Shown: piece after piece, positions 6,920 through 14,734 of the stretch
How positions within the stretch are numbered: position 1 is the stretch's first letter
How the letters are laid out: every line of letters begins with the position of its first letter
NCBI GenBank assembly: GCA_002390425.1
Contig: DGPL01000006.1
Coordinates: 1-22,555 of the forward strand
DNA length: 22,555 bases
Direction of reading: 5' to 3'
Origin: Kordiimonadaceae bacterium UBA4441
GTDB taxonomy: Bacteria > Pseudomonadota > Alphaproteobacteria > Sphingomonadales > Emcibacteraceae
Notes under the pieces: model-generated
Database searches by the model: none
Told to the model about the DNA's origin: nothing
Seen by the model: the letters and a program-made list of their open reading frames with translations, nothing else
Made by a program: the position numbers and the translations under genes

Positions 6920-8591
6920 TTCAAATTTCCCGTTACTCGAACTCGCGATAAATAATATATGGCAAAGCATGGCTGTGCTTGTTGTCATTTTTGTGGTTTT
7001 CAAAATGGTTAGAAATACCAGCGCGGAGGAAAGATCATGGAGTTGGAGTGCGGCTTTGTTTGCTGTAGCGATATTGCCATTGGCGAGCTTTTTACCGGGT
7101 GAAGGGATTACATTTTCAAAGAGTAAGGTAGTAGAAGTCAAAAATATTGAAGCGCCAGTTATGCAAGAAAATATAATGCCGTCGATAAAACCTGAGCTAA
7201 ATGAATTGCCGCTTGAAGTGGAAACATTGCCGTCATATTCAATGGGAGATGTATTTAATATTATCATGATGATTTGGGCGTTTGGGGTTGGAATAGCATT
7301 ATATAAAACCGGGCGTGCCGCCTTTAATGCCAGTAAAATACGTAGTTTGGCATATCCATATGTTTTGGATGAGGCGTTTACACAAGATTGGCCCGATGAA
7401 ATTGAAGTAGCCTTATGTGATAATGTAAATGGTCCACTGGTGATCGGATTTCTTAAACCAGTGATTATTTTGCCACGCAGTTTTGTGAAATCAATGTCTA
7501 TTAAGGAATTAAAACCGTTGCTGTTTCATGAACTTGCTCATATCAAGCGTTTCGACAATTTCTGTCATTTGTTTGAACGTTTAATTTTAGCGATATATTG
7601 GTGGAACCCAATTGTACATTTCATTGCTGCACGTCTTGCCGAGGAACGGGAGCTTGCCTGTGATGATCGCGCTGCGATTAAATGTGGTGATCAAGTGTTG
7701 TTTGCAAAATCCTTGTTAAGGGGCGCGAAGCAATTAGTAGGGCAAAATAATACCGTGCTTGGAATAGCCGCATTGCGCCGGGAAAGTGTATTAAGCAAGC
7801 GCATTAAAAGAATGACAGGAAATTTGCTTTTCAAAGAATTTGAAGTTATGCGTTTTACAAAAGCGATTACGATTTTCTTCATTTGTGTCGCCTTGATGGG
7901 CATGCTTACGCCCCGTTTTAATGTGAGTTTTGCCCAGGAAACGGACGTTATTAAGAGAGTTGAAACACTGCTTGAAAATGGTGGAACTTCGAGCGTTCTA
8001 GAAGAAATGAGTGGCATTGAAGATGAACAAGTTGCCGGATACACTAAAGCATTATTAGAACGAAAAGAATTGCGCCGTGAAGAATATAAAAAGCTAGCTG
8101 GGATTGTTCGAGATATAGAAAACGAGAAAATTGAAGGCAGTGCATTAGAAGAACTTTTAAAACGCGATGATATAGACGCAGAAACAGAAAAATTAGTACT
8201 AGCAACAGTACTGGGAAAAGAGCGTATTTCAAGAATCCGTGCAGATGTTCAAAAAGGTTTAGAAGGATTACCAACAAAAGAACAGGTTGCGGAAATGGAG
8301 CAAAATATTCTTGACGCGATTGAGAATTTGCCAACAGAAGAAATGCTTGCCGAAATGCGAAAAGGGATCAAAGAAGGGTTAGCAAATCTTCCTGAACACA
8401 TTGAAAAAGAAATTAATGTGGATGAAATTATAGCTGAAGCCGAGGCAGGTTTTAATGAAATGGAAATCGAAATTGATTTTGACGAAATTCGCGCAGATAT
8501 GGAAAAAAGCCTTGCTGAACTCCCTGATAAAAAAGAGATAGACCAGATGCGTGAAAACCTTGAACGGAGCCTAGAAGGAGTAATGACCTAG
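6912..8591 (+). CDS. M56 (BlaR1-like) membrane metallopeptidase with repeat-bearing C-terminal domain, ended by in-frame TAG
   Basis: Predicted sensor-protease that would trigger inactivation of the upstream repressor. ATG 6912 overlaps the repressor stop by 8 bases and is preferred over the in-frame ATG 6879, which lies well inside that gene. Four membrane segments are visible (about 11-33, 41-61, 114-133, 317-337). The zinc site is HELAH (206-210) with an acidic partner in EERELACDD (244-252). Residues 338-559 should face the periplasm. They contain no penicillin-binding fold; instead they are a charged helical domain that ends in repeats of about 20 residues with a recurrent LPT/LPD. The TAG at 8589-8591 falls inside a repeat unit and the frame stays open to TAA 8661-8663, so the ancestral protein was probably 583 aa. 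The enzyme core is intact and the truncated protein may still work. Confidence 0.85.
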   Translation: MINSNFPLLELAINNIWQSMAVLVVIFVVFKMVRNTSAEERSWSWSAALFAVAILPLASFLPGEGITFSKSKVVEVKNIEAPVMQENIMPSIKPELNELPLEVETLPSYSMGDVFNIIMMIWAFGVGIALYKTGRAAFNASKIRSLAYPYVLDEAFTQDWPDEIEVALCDNVNGPLVIGFLKPVIILPRSFVKSMSIKELKPLLFHELAHIKRFDNFCHLFERLILAIYWWNPIVHFIAARLAEERELACDDRAAIKCGDQVLFAKSLLRGAKQLVGQNNTVLGIAALRRESVLSKRIKRMTGNLLFKEFEVMRFTKAITIFFICVALMGMLTPRFNVSFAQETDVIKRVETLLENGGTSSVLEEMSGIEDEQVAGYTKALLERKELRREEYKKLAGIVRDIENEKIEGSALEELLKRDDIDAETEKLVLATVLGKERISRIRADVQKGLEGLPTKEQVAEMEQNILDAIENLPTEEMLAEMRKGIKEGLANLPEHIEKEINVDEIIAEAEAGFNEMEIEIDFDEIRADMEKSLAELPDKKEIDQMRENLERSLEGVMT

Positions 8592-8663
8592 AAAGATGTT
8601 GAAGAGATGCGCCGCGAGCTTCAAGAGACACTCGAGCAATTACCGACTGGTGATGAAACATAA
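8592..8663 (+). other. In-frame remnant of the M56 protein C-terminus after the TAG
   Basis: Directly after the TAG the same frame encodes 23 more codons and a TAA. The peptide begins KDVEEMRRELQETLEQLPT, which matches the repeat pattern of the preceding protein (compare KEIDQMRENLERSLEGV and ADVQKGLEGLPTKEQVAEM). The TAG occupies the slot where other units have Lys or Glu, one base change from AAG or GAG. Possible explanations are a recent nonsense mutation, a sequencing error, or programmed or leaky readthrough. There is no separate start with a ribosome site. Confidence 0.75.
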
Positions 8664-8675
8664 AATAACAAGTTG

Positions 8676-8689
8676 CACAAATATTTGTG
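8676..8689. promoter_or_regulatory. Perfect 14-bp palindrome upstream of the NDUFA9-like gene
   Basis: CACAAATATTTGTG is a perfect palindrome with 7-base arms. It lies in the 96-base gap between the M56 gene remnant and the next gene, about 30 bases upstream of a possible -10 box. It may be an operator; no matching regulator is evident. Confidence 0.3.
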
Positions 8690-8697
8690 AAAGAGAC

Positions 8698-8725
8698 TGG
8701 ACGAGAGCCCCTAAAAGCGTATAAA
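8698..8725 (+). promoter_or_regulatory. Possible promoter of the NDUFA9-like gene
   Basis: TGGACG (8698-8703) and TATAAA (8720-8725) are 16 bases apart, a weak -35 with a good -10. Transcription would start about 30 bases before the ATG. The same stretch contains a short GCCC/GGGC inverted repeat that could act as a weak terminator for the upstream operon, so the promoter call is tentative. Confidence 0.35.
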
Positions 8726-8759
8726 AGGGCACATATTACTTTTAATTTGGAGACTGATA

Positions 8760-9701
8760 ATGAGCGGTGAATTGGTAACAGTTTTTGGAGGCTCAGGCTT
8801 TATAGGTAGAACTCTTGTCCAACGACTTGCAAAAGCAGGATATCGCGTGCGTGTCGCGGTTCGTCGCCCAAATAGTGCTCTTGATGTAAAAACATTAGGT
8901 GATCTTGGCCAAGTACATTTGGCCCAAGCCAATGTCAGAAATAAACCTTCAATTGAAGCCGCTATTAATGGTGCTGATCATGTCGTAAACTTGGTTGGGG
9001 TGCTTTTTGAAAGTGGAAAACAGTCATTTGGTAAAATTCATGATGAAGGTGCGGGGCTTGTCGCAGAAGTTGCCGCTGCCGCGAATGTTAAGTCGCTGGT
9101 TCATATGTCGGCAATAGGTGCAGATGACGAATCTGATACAAAATATGCAAAATCAAAAGCGGCGGGTGAAAAAGCAGTTTTAAAGAATTTCCCAAATGCC
9201 TCTATAATTCGCCCAAGTGTTGTATTTGGTGCGGATGATAATTTCTTCAATAAATTTGCAGCGATGGCAAAATCATTTCGCATGTTGCCAGTAATCTGCG
9301 GTGACACTAAATTCCAAACTGTATATGTTGGTGATGTTGCAGATGCGATTGTTTCCATTATTTCAGATGAAGATCACGCCGGTAAAATTTATGAATTAGG
9401 TGGGCCAAAGGCTTATAGTTTCCGAGAACTGCTTGAAATGGTGAATAAAGTCACAGAACAAAATGTTCCGCTTATTACAATTCCAATTCAAATGGCATAT
9501 TTTCAAGCATTTTTCTTTGGTATGCTGCCAAATCCAATGGTTACCATTGACCAAATGAGATTATTAGAAAAAGATAATGTGGTATCAGATGATGCATTGA
9601 AGCTCTCTGATCTTGGGGTTGAAGCGACACCACCAGAAGCTATTATTCCGAATTATTTATTTCTTCATCGTCCAATGGGACAATTTAGAACGGTTCAGTG
9701 A
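8760..9701 (+). CDS. Complex I NDUFA9-family NAD(P)-binding protein (atypical SDR)
   Basis: A 313-aa extended/atypical short-chain dehydrogenase of the type found in many alphaproteobacteria and related to the mitochondrial complex I accessory subunit NDUFA9. The Rossmann motif is FGGSGFIG (9-16), and VNLVGVLFESG (77-87) and HMSAIGADDESDTKYAKSKAAGE (spans 115-137) are family-typical, with YxxxK at Tyr129/Lys133. RPSVVFG and the YVGDVADAI segment follow. In mitochondria the relative binds NADPH as a structural cofactor; the bacterial role is less certain and may be in ubiquinone synthesis or respiratory assembly. The ATG has GGAG at 8749-8752, 7 bases upstream. It ends 8 bases from the end of the convergent galE. 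Confidence 0.8.
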   Translation: MSGELVTVFGGSGFIGRTLVQRLAKAGYRVRVAVRRPNSALDVKTLGDLGQVHLAQANVRNKPSIEAAINGADHVVNLVGVLFESGKQSFGKIHDEGAGLVAEVAAAANVKSLVHMSAIGADDESDTKYAKSKAAGEKAVLKNFPNASIIRPSVVFGADDNFFNKFAAMAKSFRMLPVICGDTKFQTVYVGDVADAIVSIISDEDHAGKIYELGGPKAYSFRELLEMVNKVTEQNVPLITIPIQMAYFQAFFFGMLPNPMVTIDQMRLLEKDNVVSDDALKLSDLGVEATPPEAIIPNYLFLHRPMGQFRTVQ

Positions 9702-9709
9702 TCTAAATT

Positions 9710-10723
9710 TTAATAACCAGTAGGGTTTTTAGATTGCCAATTCCAAGCGTCTTTTACCATTTCAGTTAGATCGCGAGTTGCCTGCCAGTTTAATTCTGTC
9801 TTCGCACGTGATGCATCGGCGTAGCAGCTGGCAATATCCCCTTGACGGCGTGGGGTGATTTTATAGGGAATTTTAATATCATTGGCATCTTCGAAGGCCT
9901 TAATCATATCCAAGACGCTATAACCGTTACCAGTGCCAAGATTATAAGTAACCAAGCCGGGTTTTTCAGTTAATTTTTCTAGTGCTTTTAAATGGCCGGC
10001 GGCTAAATCCATCACATGAATATAATCACGAACCCCGGTACCGTCTTTAGTATCATAGTCATCACCAAATACGGATAATTCAGGATATTTTCCGGCGGCA
10101 ACACCTGTAATATAGGGCATTAAATTATTTGGTATGCCGCTTGGGTCTTCGCCGATCATACCGCTGTCGTGGGCGCCAACAGGGTTAAAATATCGAAGGC
10201 GAGCAATATTCCAAGTGTGATCAGACTTACTTAAATCTTCTAACATTTGTTCGATCATCAATTTTGATGTGCCATAGGGATTGGTTGTGCCGCCTGTTCT
10301 CGCGCTTTCTGGAATTGGGACAACTTCTGGGTCGCCATATAATGTGGCAGATGAGCTAAAAACAAGTGTTTTTACATTTGCTTTTCTCATTGCATTACAG
10401 AGGATTGTCGTACCACCAACATTATTATCATAATATTCAAGTGGTTTTTCGTTACTTTCTCCAACGGCTTTTAATCCGGCAAAGTGAATAACGGCCCCAA
10501 ATCTTTTGCGAGCAAATAATTGGTCGAGTGCTTCATGATCTCTGATATCTAGTTCGAAGAAATCAAATTGATTTATTCCAGTAATATTACGGATGCGATT
10601 AAGTGATTCTGTGCTTGAATTGCATAGGTTATCAATGACCGTGACATTATGCCCCGCTTCTAAAAGCTGGAGAACTGTATGGCTTCCGATATAACCTGTG
10701 CCACCTGTCACTAAAATATTCAT
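9710..10723 (-). CDS. galE: UDP-glucose 4-epimerase
   Basis: Interconverts UDP-glucose and UDP-galactose, supplying precursors for surface polysaccharides. At 337 aa it has standard length. The NAD-binding motif is GGTGYIGSH (7-15), the catalytic serine region SSSATLYG (123-130) and the YxxxK pair is YGTSK (Tyr150, Lys154), matching the E. coli enzyme almost position for position. NPVGAHDSG and the C-terminal YADASRAKTELNW segment are characteristic of GalE. AGGAAAG lies just upstream of the start on the minus strand. The gene is monocistronic here, convergent with the NDUFA9-like gene and divergent from the scsB-like gene. Confidence 0.95.
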   Translation of the reverse strand: MNILVTGGTGYIGSHTVLQLLEAGHNVTVIDNLCNSSTESLNRIRNITGINQFDFFELDIRDHEALDQLFARKRFGAVIHFAGLKAVGESNEKPLEYYDNNVGGTTILCNAMRKANVKTLVFSSSATLYGDPEVVPIPESARTGGTTNPYGTSKLMIEQMLEDLSKSDHTWNIARLRYFNPVGAHDSGMIGEDPSGIPNNLMPYITGVAAGKYPELSVFGDDYDTKDGTGVRDYIHVMDLAAGHLKALEKLTEKPGLVTYNLGTGNGYSVLDMIKAFEDANDIKIPYKITPRRQGDIASCYADASRAKTELNWQATRDLTEMVKDAWNWQSKNPTGY

Positions 10724-10801
10724 CGATTCTTTCCTGTATTTACTGCTTAATGTTATATTTCAAGCTACTCACATAAGTACACATAAATTTGACTTGCGTG
10801 T

Positions 10802-10807
10802 TATAAT
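10802..10807 (+). promoter_or_regulatory. Candidate -10 box for the ScsB/DsbD-like gene
   Basis: Perfect TATAAT in the 97-base gap between divergent galE and the scsB-like gene, 14 bases before the GTG codon. The obvious TTGACT (10789-10794) is only 7 bases away and cannot be its -35; nothing convincing stands at 17 bases. It may be an activator-dependent promoter. Confidence 0.3.
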
Positions 10808-10820
10808 TGAAAGAGTGTAA

Positions 10821-12923
10821 GTGAAGACTATGAATAAATTATTATCTTATCGCGCGATAGGCGCATTTTTTGTGTATTTAATTGCTTTTGTAAATATTTC
10901 ATTTGCAGAAGTGGTTCGTACTGATTTGGCGCAACTGGGACTTCATACGGATAAAACGTCGGTGGCACCTGGTTCGGAATTTTCGGTGATCATCGAAATG
11001 GACCCTGATGAGGGATGGCATGGTTACTGGGAAAACCCTGGTGATGCCGGACTTAAACTTGAAATGGAATGGCAAATACCTGATGGTGTTGAAATTGATG
11101 CGTTACAGTTTAAAACGCCTCATTTAATACCATTTGAAGAAATTGTTTCCTATGGTTATGAAGGAAAAGTTACGATCGTTGCTGATGGAAGGGTTTCCGA
11201 GGATTTCGTGGGCGATAATGTCGTATTAAACGGCAGCGCATTTTGGCTAATATGTTCTGATGCGCTTTGTGTGCCGCAAGATGCTAAAATTAGTCATCAA
11301 TTTGAAATTGGTGAAGATATTGTTGATGAAAATATTCGTAACCTTGTTTTGGAAACAAAAGCGGATATGCCTATTCAAGAAAACTGGGAAAGTGAATTTC
11401 ATACGGATGGTGAAAACTTTACATTAAAAAGTGTTATTCCCGCTGAATATCCGGTAATTGAACGTGCCTATTTATATCCATATTCCGAAGGGATGATGGA
11501 AAATACTTATTATCAAGACCTATCATTTATCAATGGTGAAATCATCGGCCGCTTTGAAAATGCCTATGGTTATGAGGATAAAGAAAATTTTGAGTTTGTA
11601 CTAACATTCAAAACAGGTGAAGGTGAAGAACATGCGGTTATGCTCACTGCTACTAAGTCATTAGAGCCAGTTGCCGAGGTTATGGCAGTTGCCTCCACTG
11701 AAGAAGTGACGCCACTCACATCATTGGATTTTACAACAGCCTTGCTTTTTGCGTTCCTCGGCGGTGTTATCCTTAATTTAATGCCTTGCGTATTTCCAAT
11801 CTTAAGCCTTAAGGCGATGAGTGTGGTTGAACTATCCAAGAAAGATTCGAACGAAGCGCGTGTCAGTGGATTGATATATACAGCCGGAATTATGGCTACG
11901 TTTGGATTAATAGGTGCCCTTGTCAGCATCTTATCACTTGGATGGGGATTTCATATGCAAATCCCGTTGGTGAATTTTGCTCTTGGGTTGTTGATGGTCG
12001 CCATTGGTCTTAATTTGCTAGGCGTATTTGAATTTGGAGGCTCATTCGTTGGCGTTGGTCAATCAATGACAGAAAGTGATGGCACAAAGGCGGGTACCAG
12101 AAAATCTGCATTTTTCACAGGTGTACTAGCCGTGGTTGTAGCAACACCTTGCACAGCTCCTTTTATGGCAAGCGCACTTGGTTATGCTTTCATCAGTGGC
12201 GGCGTTACAGGACTTTTGATTTTCTTATCACTTGGGCTTGGTTTGGCATTTCCATATTTGCTTATTTGTTATGTACCTGGGTTAAGAAATGCATTGCCGC
12301 GTCCGGGGGCGTGGATGGAAACTATGAAAAATATCCTTGGGTTTCCGATGTTGGCGACTGCGCTGTGGTTATTCTGGATATTAGGTAATCAGGTTGGTGT
12401 TGATGGGTTGACTTTAGCCATAGTAGGTAGCCTCTTCCTCGGTGCGTTGTTATGGAGTATTTCTAAAAATGGCATCGCATTTAAAGTGTTAAAGGCTTCT
12501 TGTCTTGCGGGTATATTGTATGCTGGATATTTACTTCATACAATCGATACTCAGAAGCCTGTTGAAGTGGCGGCTAATAAATATGAAAATCAAGTGCCGT
12601 TTAGCTCAATGGAACTCGATGAGATGCTTGCCCGAAATGCATCTGTTTTTGTTTACTTTACCGCTGACTGGTGTGTGACTTGTAAATTAAATGAGAGGGT
12701 TGCTCTTTCGCAGCCAAGTGTGCATCAAGCCTTTGTGGATAAAAATATAACAGTGATGGTTGGAGATTGGACAAATCAAAACCCTGATATTACTAAAACT
12801 TTGCAGAGATATGGCCGAATTGGTGTGCCACTATATCTTTATTTCCCGGAAGGTCGCAGTAAAGACAATCCGGATATTTTGCCGCAAATATTGACGCCTG
12901 ATTTGGTTATTGAAGCACTTTAA
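10821..12923 (+). CDS. Protein-disulfide reductase, ScsB/DsbD-like
   Basis: Membrane protein of about 700 aa that moves reducing power from cytoplasmic thioredoxin to periplasmic substrates. Order: signal peptide (to about 29, SFA/EV); an ScsB-type N-terminal periplasmic domain (GWHGYWENPGDAG 65-77, Cys145 and Cys150 in CSDALC); an eight-helix DsbD core with MPCVFPILSLKAM (321-333, Cys323) and ATPCTAPF (441-448, Cys444); then a periplasmic thioredoxin domain with ADWCVTCK (615-622, Cys618/Cys621). All three cysteine pairs needed for the relay are present. The N-terminal domain is the ScsB type rather than the classical DsbD alpha fold. The start may be GTG 10821 or ATG 10830, which leaves a cleaner signal peptide; both have a weak ribosome site. 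Such proteins are linked to copper tolerance and cytochrome c maturation. Confidence 0.85.
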   Translation: MKTMNKLLSYRAIGAFFVYLIAFVNISFAEVVRTDLAQLGLHTDKTSVAPGSEFSVIIEMDPDEGWHGYWENPGDAGLKLEMEWQIPDGVEIDALQFKTPHLIPFEEIVSYGYEGKVTIVADGRVSEDFVGDNVVLNGSAFWLICSDALCVPQDAKISHQFEIGEDIVDENIRNLVLETKADMPIQENWESEFHTDGENFTLKSVIPAEYPVIERAYLYPYSEGMMENTYYQDLSFINGEIIGRFENAYGYEDKENFEFVLTFKTGEGEEHAVMLTATKSLEPVAEVMAVASTEEVTPLTSLDFTTALLFAFLGGVILNLMPCVFPILSLKAMSVVELSKKDSNEARVSGLIYTAGIMATFGLIGALVSILSLGWGFHMQIPLVNFALGLLMVAIGLNLLGVFEFGGSFVGVGQSMTESDGTKAGTRKSAFFTGVLAVVVATPCTAPFMASALGYAFISGGVTGLLIFLSLGLGLAFPYLLICYVPGLRNALPRPGAWMETMKNILGFPMLATALWLFWILGNQVGVDGLTLAIVGSLFLGALLWSISKNGIAFKVLKASCLAGILYAGYLLHTIDTQKPVEVAANKYENQVPFSSMELDEMLARNASVFVYFTADWCVTCKLNERVALSQPSVHQAFVDKNITVMVGDWTNQNPDITKTLQRYGRIGVPLYLYFPEGRSKDNPDILPQILTPDLVIEAL

Positions 12924-12978
12924 TTAATGTTTTTTATTAACACCTAATAAAGCACATAAATATGATGATTATAAGTTA

Positions 12979-12992
12979 TTGATTTAAATCAA
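12979..12992. promoter_or_regulatory. FNR/FixK-type box upstream of the MarR gene
   Basis: TTGATTTAAATCAA is a perfect 14-bp palindrome and an exact match to the FNR/Anr/FixK consensus TTGAT-N4-ATCAA. Its centre (12985.5) lies about 38 bases before the start implied by a -10-like TATTAT at 13012-13017, near the class II activator position. It suggests control by oxygen or redox state. Confidence 0.55.
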
Positions 12993-13011
12993 AGACTGTA
13001 TGTTGCTTTTA

Positions 13012-13036
13012 TATTATCCCGAGATAATAGGGATAA
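13012..13036. promoter_or_regulatory. Overlapping inverted repeats, candidate MarR operator
   Basis: Two inverted repeats are nested just before the MarR-family start. One is TATTATC (13012-13018) with GATAATA (13023-13029). The other is TTATCCC (13014-13020) with GGGATAA (13030-13036). The site ends 5 bases before the ATG and overlaps the likely -10 region, the usual arrangement for an autoregulated MarR repressor. Confidence 0.45.
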
Positions 13037-13041
13037 ATGAA

Positions 13042-13515
13042 ATGAATCAAAATAAAAAATATAATAATGACTGCCAGATAACAATGCTTCTAAACCGCAT
13101 GATTAGTAATTGTAATCGCATCACCCAAGAATTAAACCGCCAAATGAAGAACGAAATGTCGTTAACACTTGCTAAGTATGAAGTGTTGATCGCAATAAAA
13201 AATTCTGATGATGGTCAAATAACCATGAGTAATCTATCGCAAAAACTTTCAGTATCAAATGCGAATATGACAGGTATGACCGGGAGGCTTTTAAAAGACG
13301 AACTGATTGAAAAGAAAGCTTTTCCAAAAGATAGAAGAATTTTTAGTGTAGCGCTTACAGATAAAGGATATGAAATACTTGAAAAGGCACAAGAAAAATA
13401 TGGTCATTGGACCAGTGAAATTTTTCAAAATATTGATGCGAATGATTTGATGTTAGCGAATAGTTTTATTAATAAGATAGATGAGAGTTTAGAAAATTTT
13501 TCTGAAAAGAGTTAA
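13042..13515 (+). CDS. MarR-family transcriptional regulator
   Basis: Winged-helix DNA-binding protein of 157 aa. ATG 13042 is preferred over the in-frame ATG 13000 because the latter would place nested inverted repeats and the likely promoter inside the gene. The core is ITMSNLSQKLSVSNANMTGM (recognition helix region, about 61-80) followed by the wing KKAFPKDRRIFSVALTDKG, where DRR and LTDKG are family hallmarks; helices at both ends would form the dimer interface. The ligand is unknown. A perfect FNR-type box and an operator-like repeat lie upstream, so it is probably autoregulated and oxygen-responsive. It converges tail to tail with dnaJ, with a 2-base gap. The nearest plausible target upstream is the scsB-like gene. 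Confidence 0.85.
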   Translation: MNQNKKYNNDCQITMLLNRMISNCNRITQELNRQMKNEMSLTLAKYEVLIAIKNSDDGQITMSNLSQKLSVSNANMTGMTGRLLKDELIEKKAFPKDRRIFSVALTDKGYEILEKAQEKYGHWTSEIFQNIDANDLMLANSFINKIDESLENFSEKS

Positions 13516-13517
13516 AA

Positions 13518-14654
13518 TTATTCTGTTAAATCTTCCCATAACTCTTTGGCTTTATTGAGAAAAACTGATGATTCAGGACTAACATCATCACCGCACTCTT
13601 CGGCAAATGCGCGGAGCAATTCTTTTTGTTTTTTGCTTAAATTCACGGGCGTTTCAACATTTGCCTGAATGACCATATCACCTACGCCACCACCACTGTT
13701 TAAAATAGGCATACCTTTACCATGGATTTTGAAACGTTTTCCGGTTTGTGTGCCTTTTGTAATTTTAACTTTAGCTTTTTTACCGCCGATGGTCGGTACT
13801 TCAATTTCACCACCTAATGTGGCGGTCGTCATTGGGATTGGCATTTCACAAAAGACAGTGGATCCATCACGTTGGAAAATTGGATGGTATTCAATATCAA
13901 TGAATATATATAGATCGCCACTTGGTCCGCCGCGCTCACCAGCTTTTCCTTCGCCGCTAAGGCGAATACGGGTGCCTTCTTCAACACCAGCTGGGATTTT
14001 AACATCAAGTGTTTTATTTTTCTTCTTTTTACCACTTCCGTGACAAGTGCCACAGGGGTCTTCAATCACCAAACCATTACCCTGACATTTTGGGCAGGTT
14101 CTTTCAACCATGAAGAAACCTTGTTGGCTTCTTACTTTACCAATACCATTACATGTTGTGCATGCGCTTGGCTTTGTACCGTCAGCAGCGCCACTTCCAT
14201 CACAAGTGTCGCATGAAACGGTTGTTGGTATAGTAATTTTTTCGGCTTTGCCGGCAAAAGCGTCTTCAAGAGTAATCGTTAGATTATAGCGTAAATCGGC
14301 ACCTCGGCTAGAGGCGTTTGGATCACGCCTTCTGCCGCCACCCATGCCAAATAGATCTTCGAAAATATCGGAAAAACCAGCTGATTCAAAACCATGGAAA
14401 CCGCCACCGCCGCCGCCCATGCCACCATTTTCAAATGCACTATGTCCATATTGATCATAAGCTGCACGCTTTTGATCATCTTTTAAAATGTCATAAGCTT
14501 CGCTGACTTCTTTGAATTTTGCTTCTGCTGCGGCGTCCCCAGGGTTTCTGTCGGGGTGATATTTCATGGCAAGTTTACGGTAAGCGGACTTTAGACCAGC
14601 GGCATCTGCGCTTCGATCTACACCCAATGTATCGTAATAATCTTCTTTAGACAT
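13518..14654 (-). CDS. dnaJ: Chaperone DnaJ (type I Hsp40)
   Basis: Co-chaperone that delivers unfolded substrates to DnaK and stimulates its ATPase. At 378 aa it has full length. The J domain spans about 1-70 with the essential HPD in KYHPDRNPGD; a Gly/Phe-rich linker (GGMGGGGGGFHGFE) follows. Four CxxCxGxG zinc motifs are all intact (CDTCDGSG, CTTCNGIG, CPKCQGNG, CGTCHGSG). The C-terminal substrate-binding domains and dimerisation tail complete it. It follows dnaK on the minus strand after an 80-base gap that holds a hairpin, so it is probably cotranscribed from the dnaK heat-shock promoter. The ribosome site is weak (AGGGTGG, about 11 bases upstream). Confidence 0.97.
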   Translation of the reverse strand: MSKEDYYDTLGVDRSADAAGLKSAYRKLAMKYHPDRNPGDAAAEAKFKEVSEAYDILKDDQKRAAYDQYGHSAFENGGMGGGGGGFHGFESAGFSDIFEDLFGMGGGRRRDPNASSRGADLRYNLTITLEDAFAGKAEKITIPTTVSCDTCDGSGAADGTKPSACTTCNGIGKVRSQQGFFMVERTCPKCQGNGLVIEDPCGTCHGSGKKKKNKTLDVKIPAGVEEGTRIRLSGEGKAGERGGPSGDLYIFIDIEYHPIFQRDGSTVFCEMPIPMTTATLGGEIEVPTIGGKKAKVKITKGTQTGKRFKIHGKGMPILNSGGGVGDMVIQANVETPVNLSKKQKELLRAFAEECGDDVSPESSVFLNKAKELWEDLTE

Positions 14655-14676
14655 TTGTACCCGCCACCCTTTATAT

Positions 14677-14709
14677 TAATTGCGCCACTTTAATTATGCA
14701 GCGCAATTA
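14677..14709 (-). other. Hairpin between dnaK and dnaJ
   Basis: TAATTGCGC (14677-14685) and GCGCAATTA (14701-14709) form a perfect 9-base-pair stem with a 15-base loop in the 80-base gap between dnaK and dnaJ. No U-run follows, so it is more likely an mRNA stability or processing element that sets the DnaK:DnaJ ratio than a full terminator. Confidence 0.45.
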
Positions 14710-14734
14710 TTATCATTTTCAAAATCGAATTCGA

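Noticed and set aside
6518..8591. Beta-lactam resistance regulon, suggested by BlaI and BlaR1 similarity
   Set aside because: The protease lacks a penicillin-binding sensor and no beta-lactamase or PBP gene is in the window.
10789..10807. TTGACT with TATAAT as a promoter for the scsB-like gene
   Set aside because: The hexamers are only 7 bases apart, so they cannot form one promoter; only the -10 is kept as tentative.
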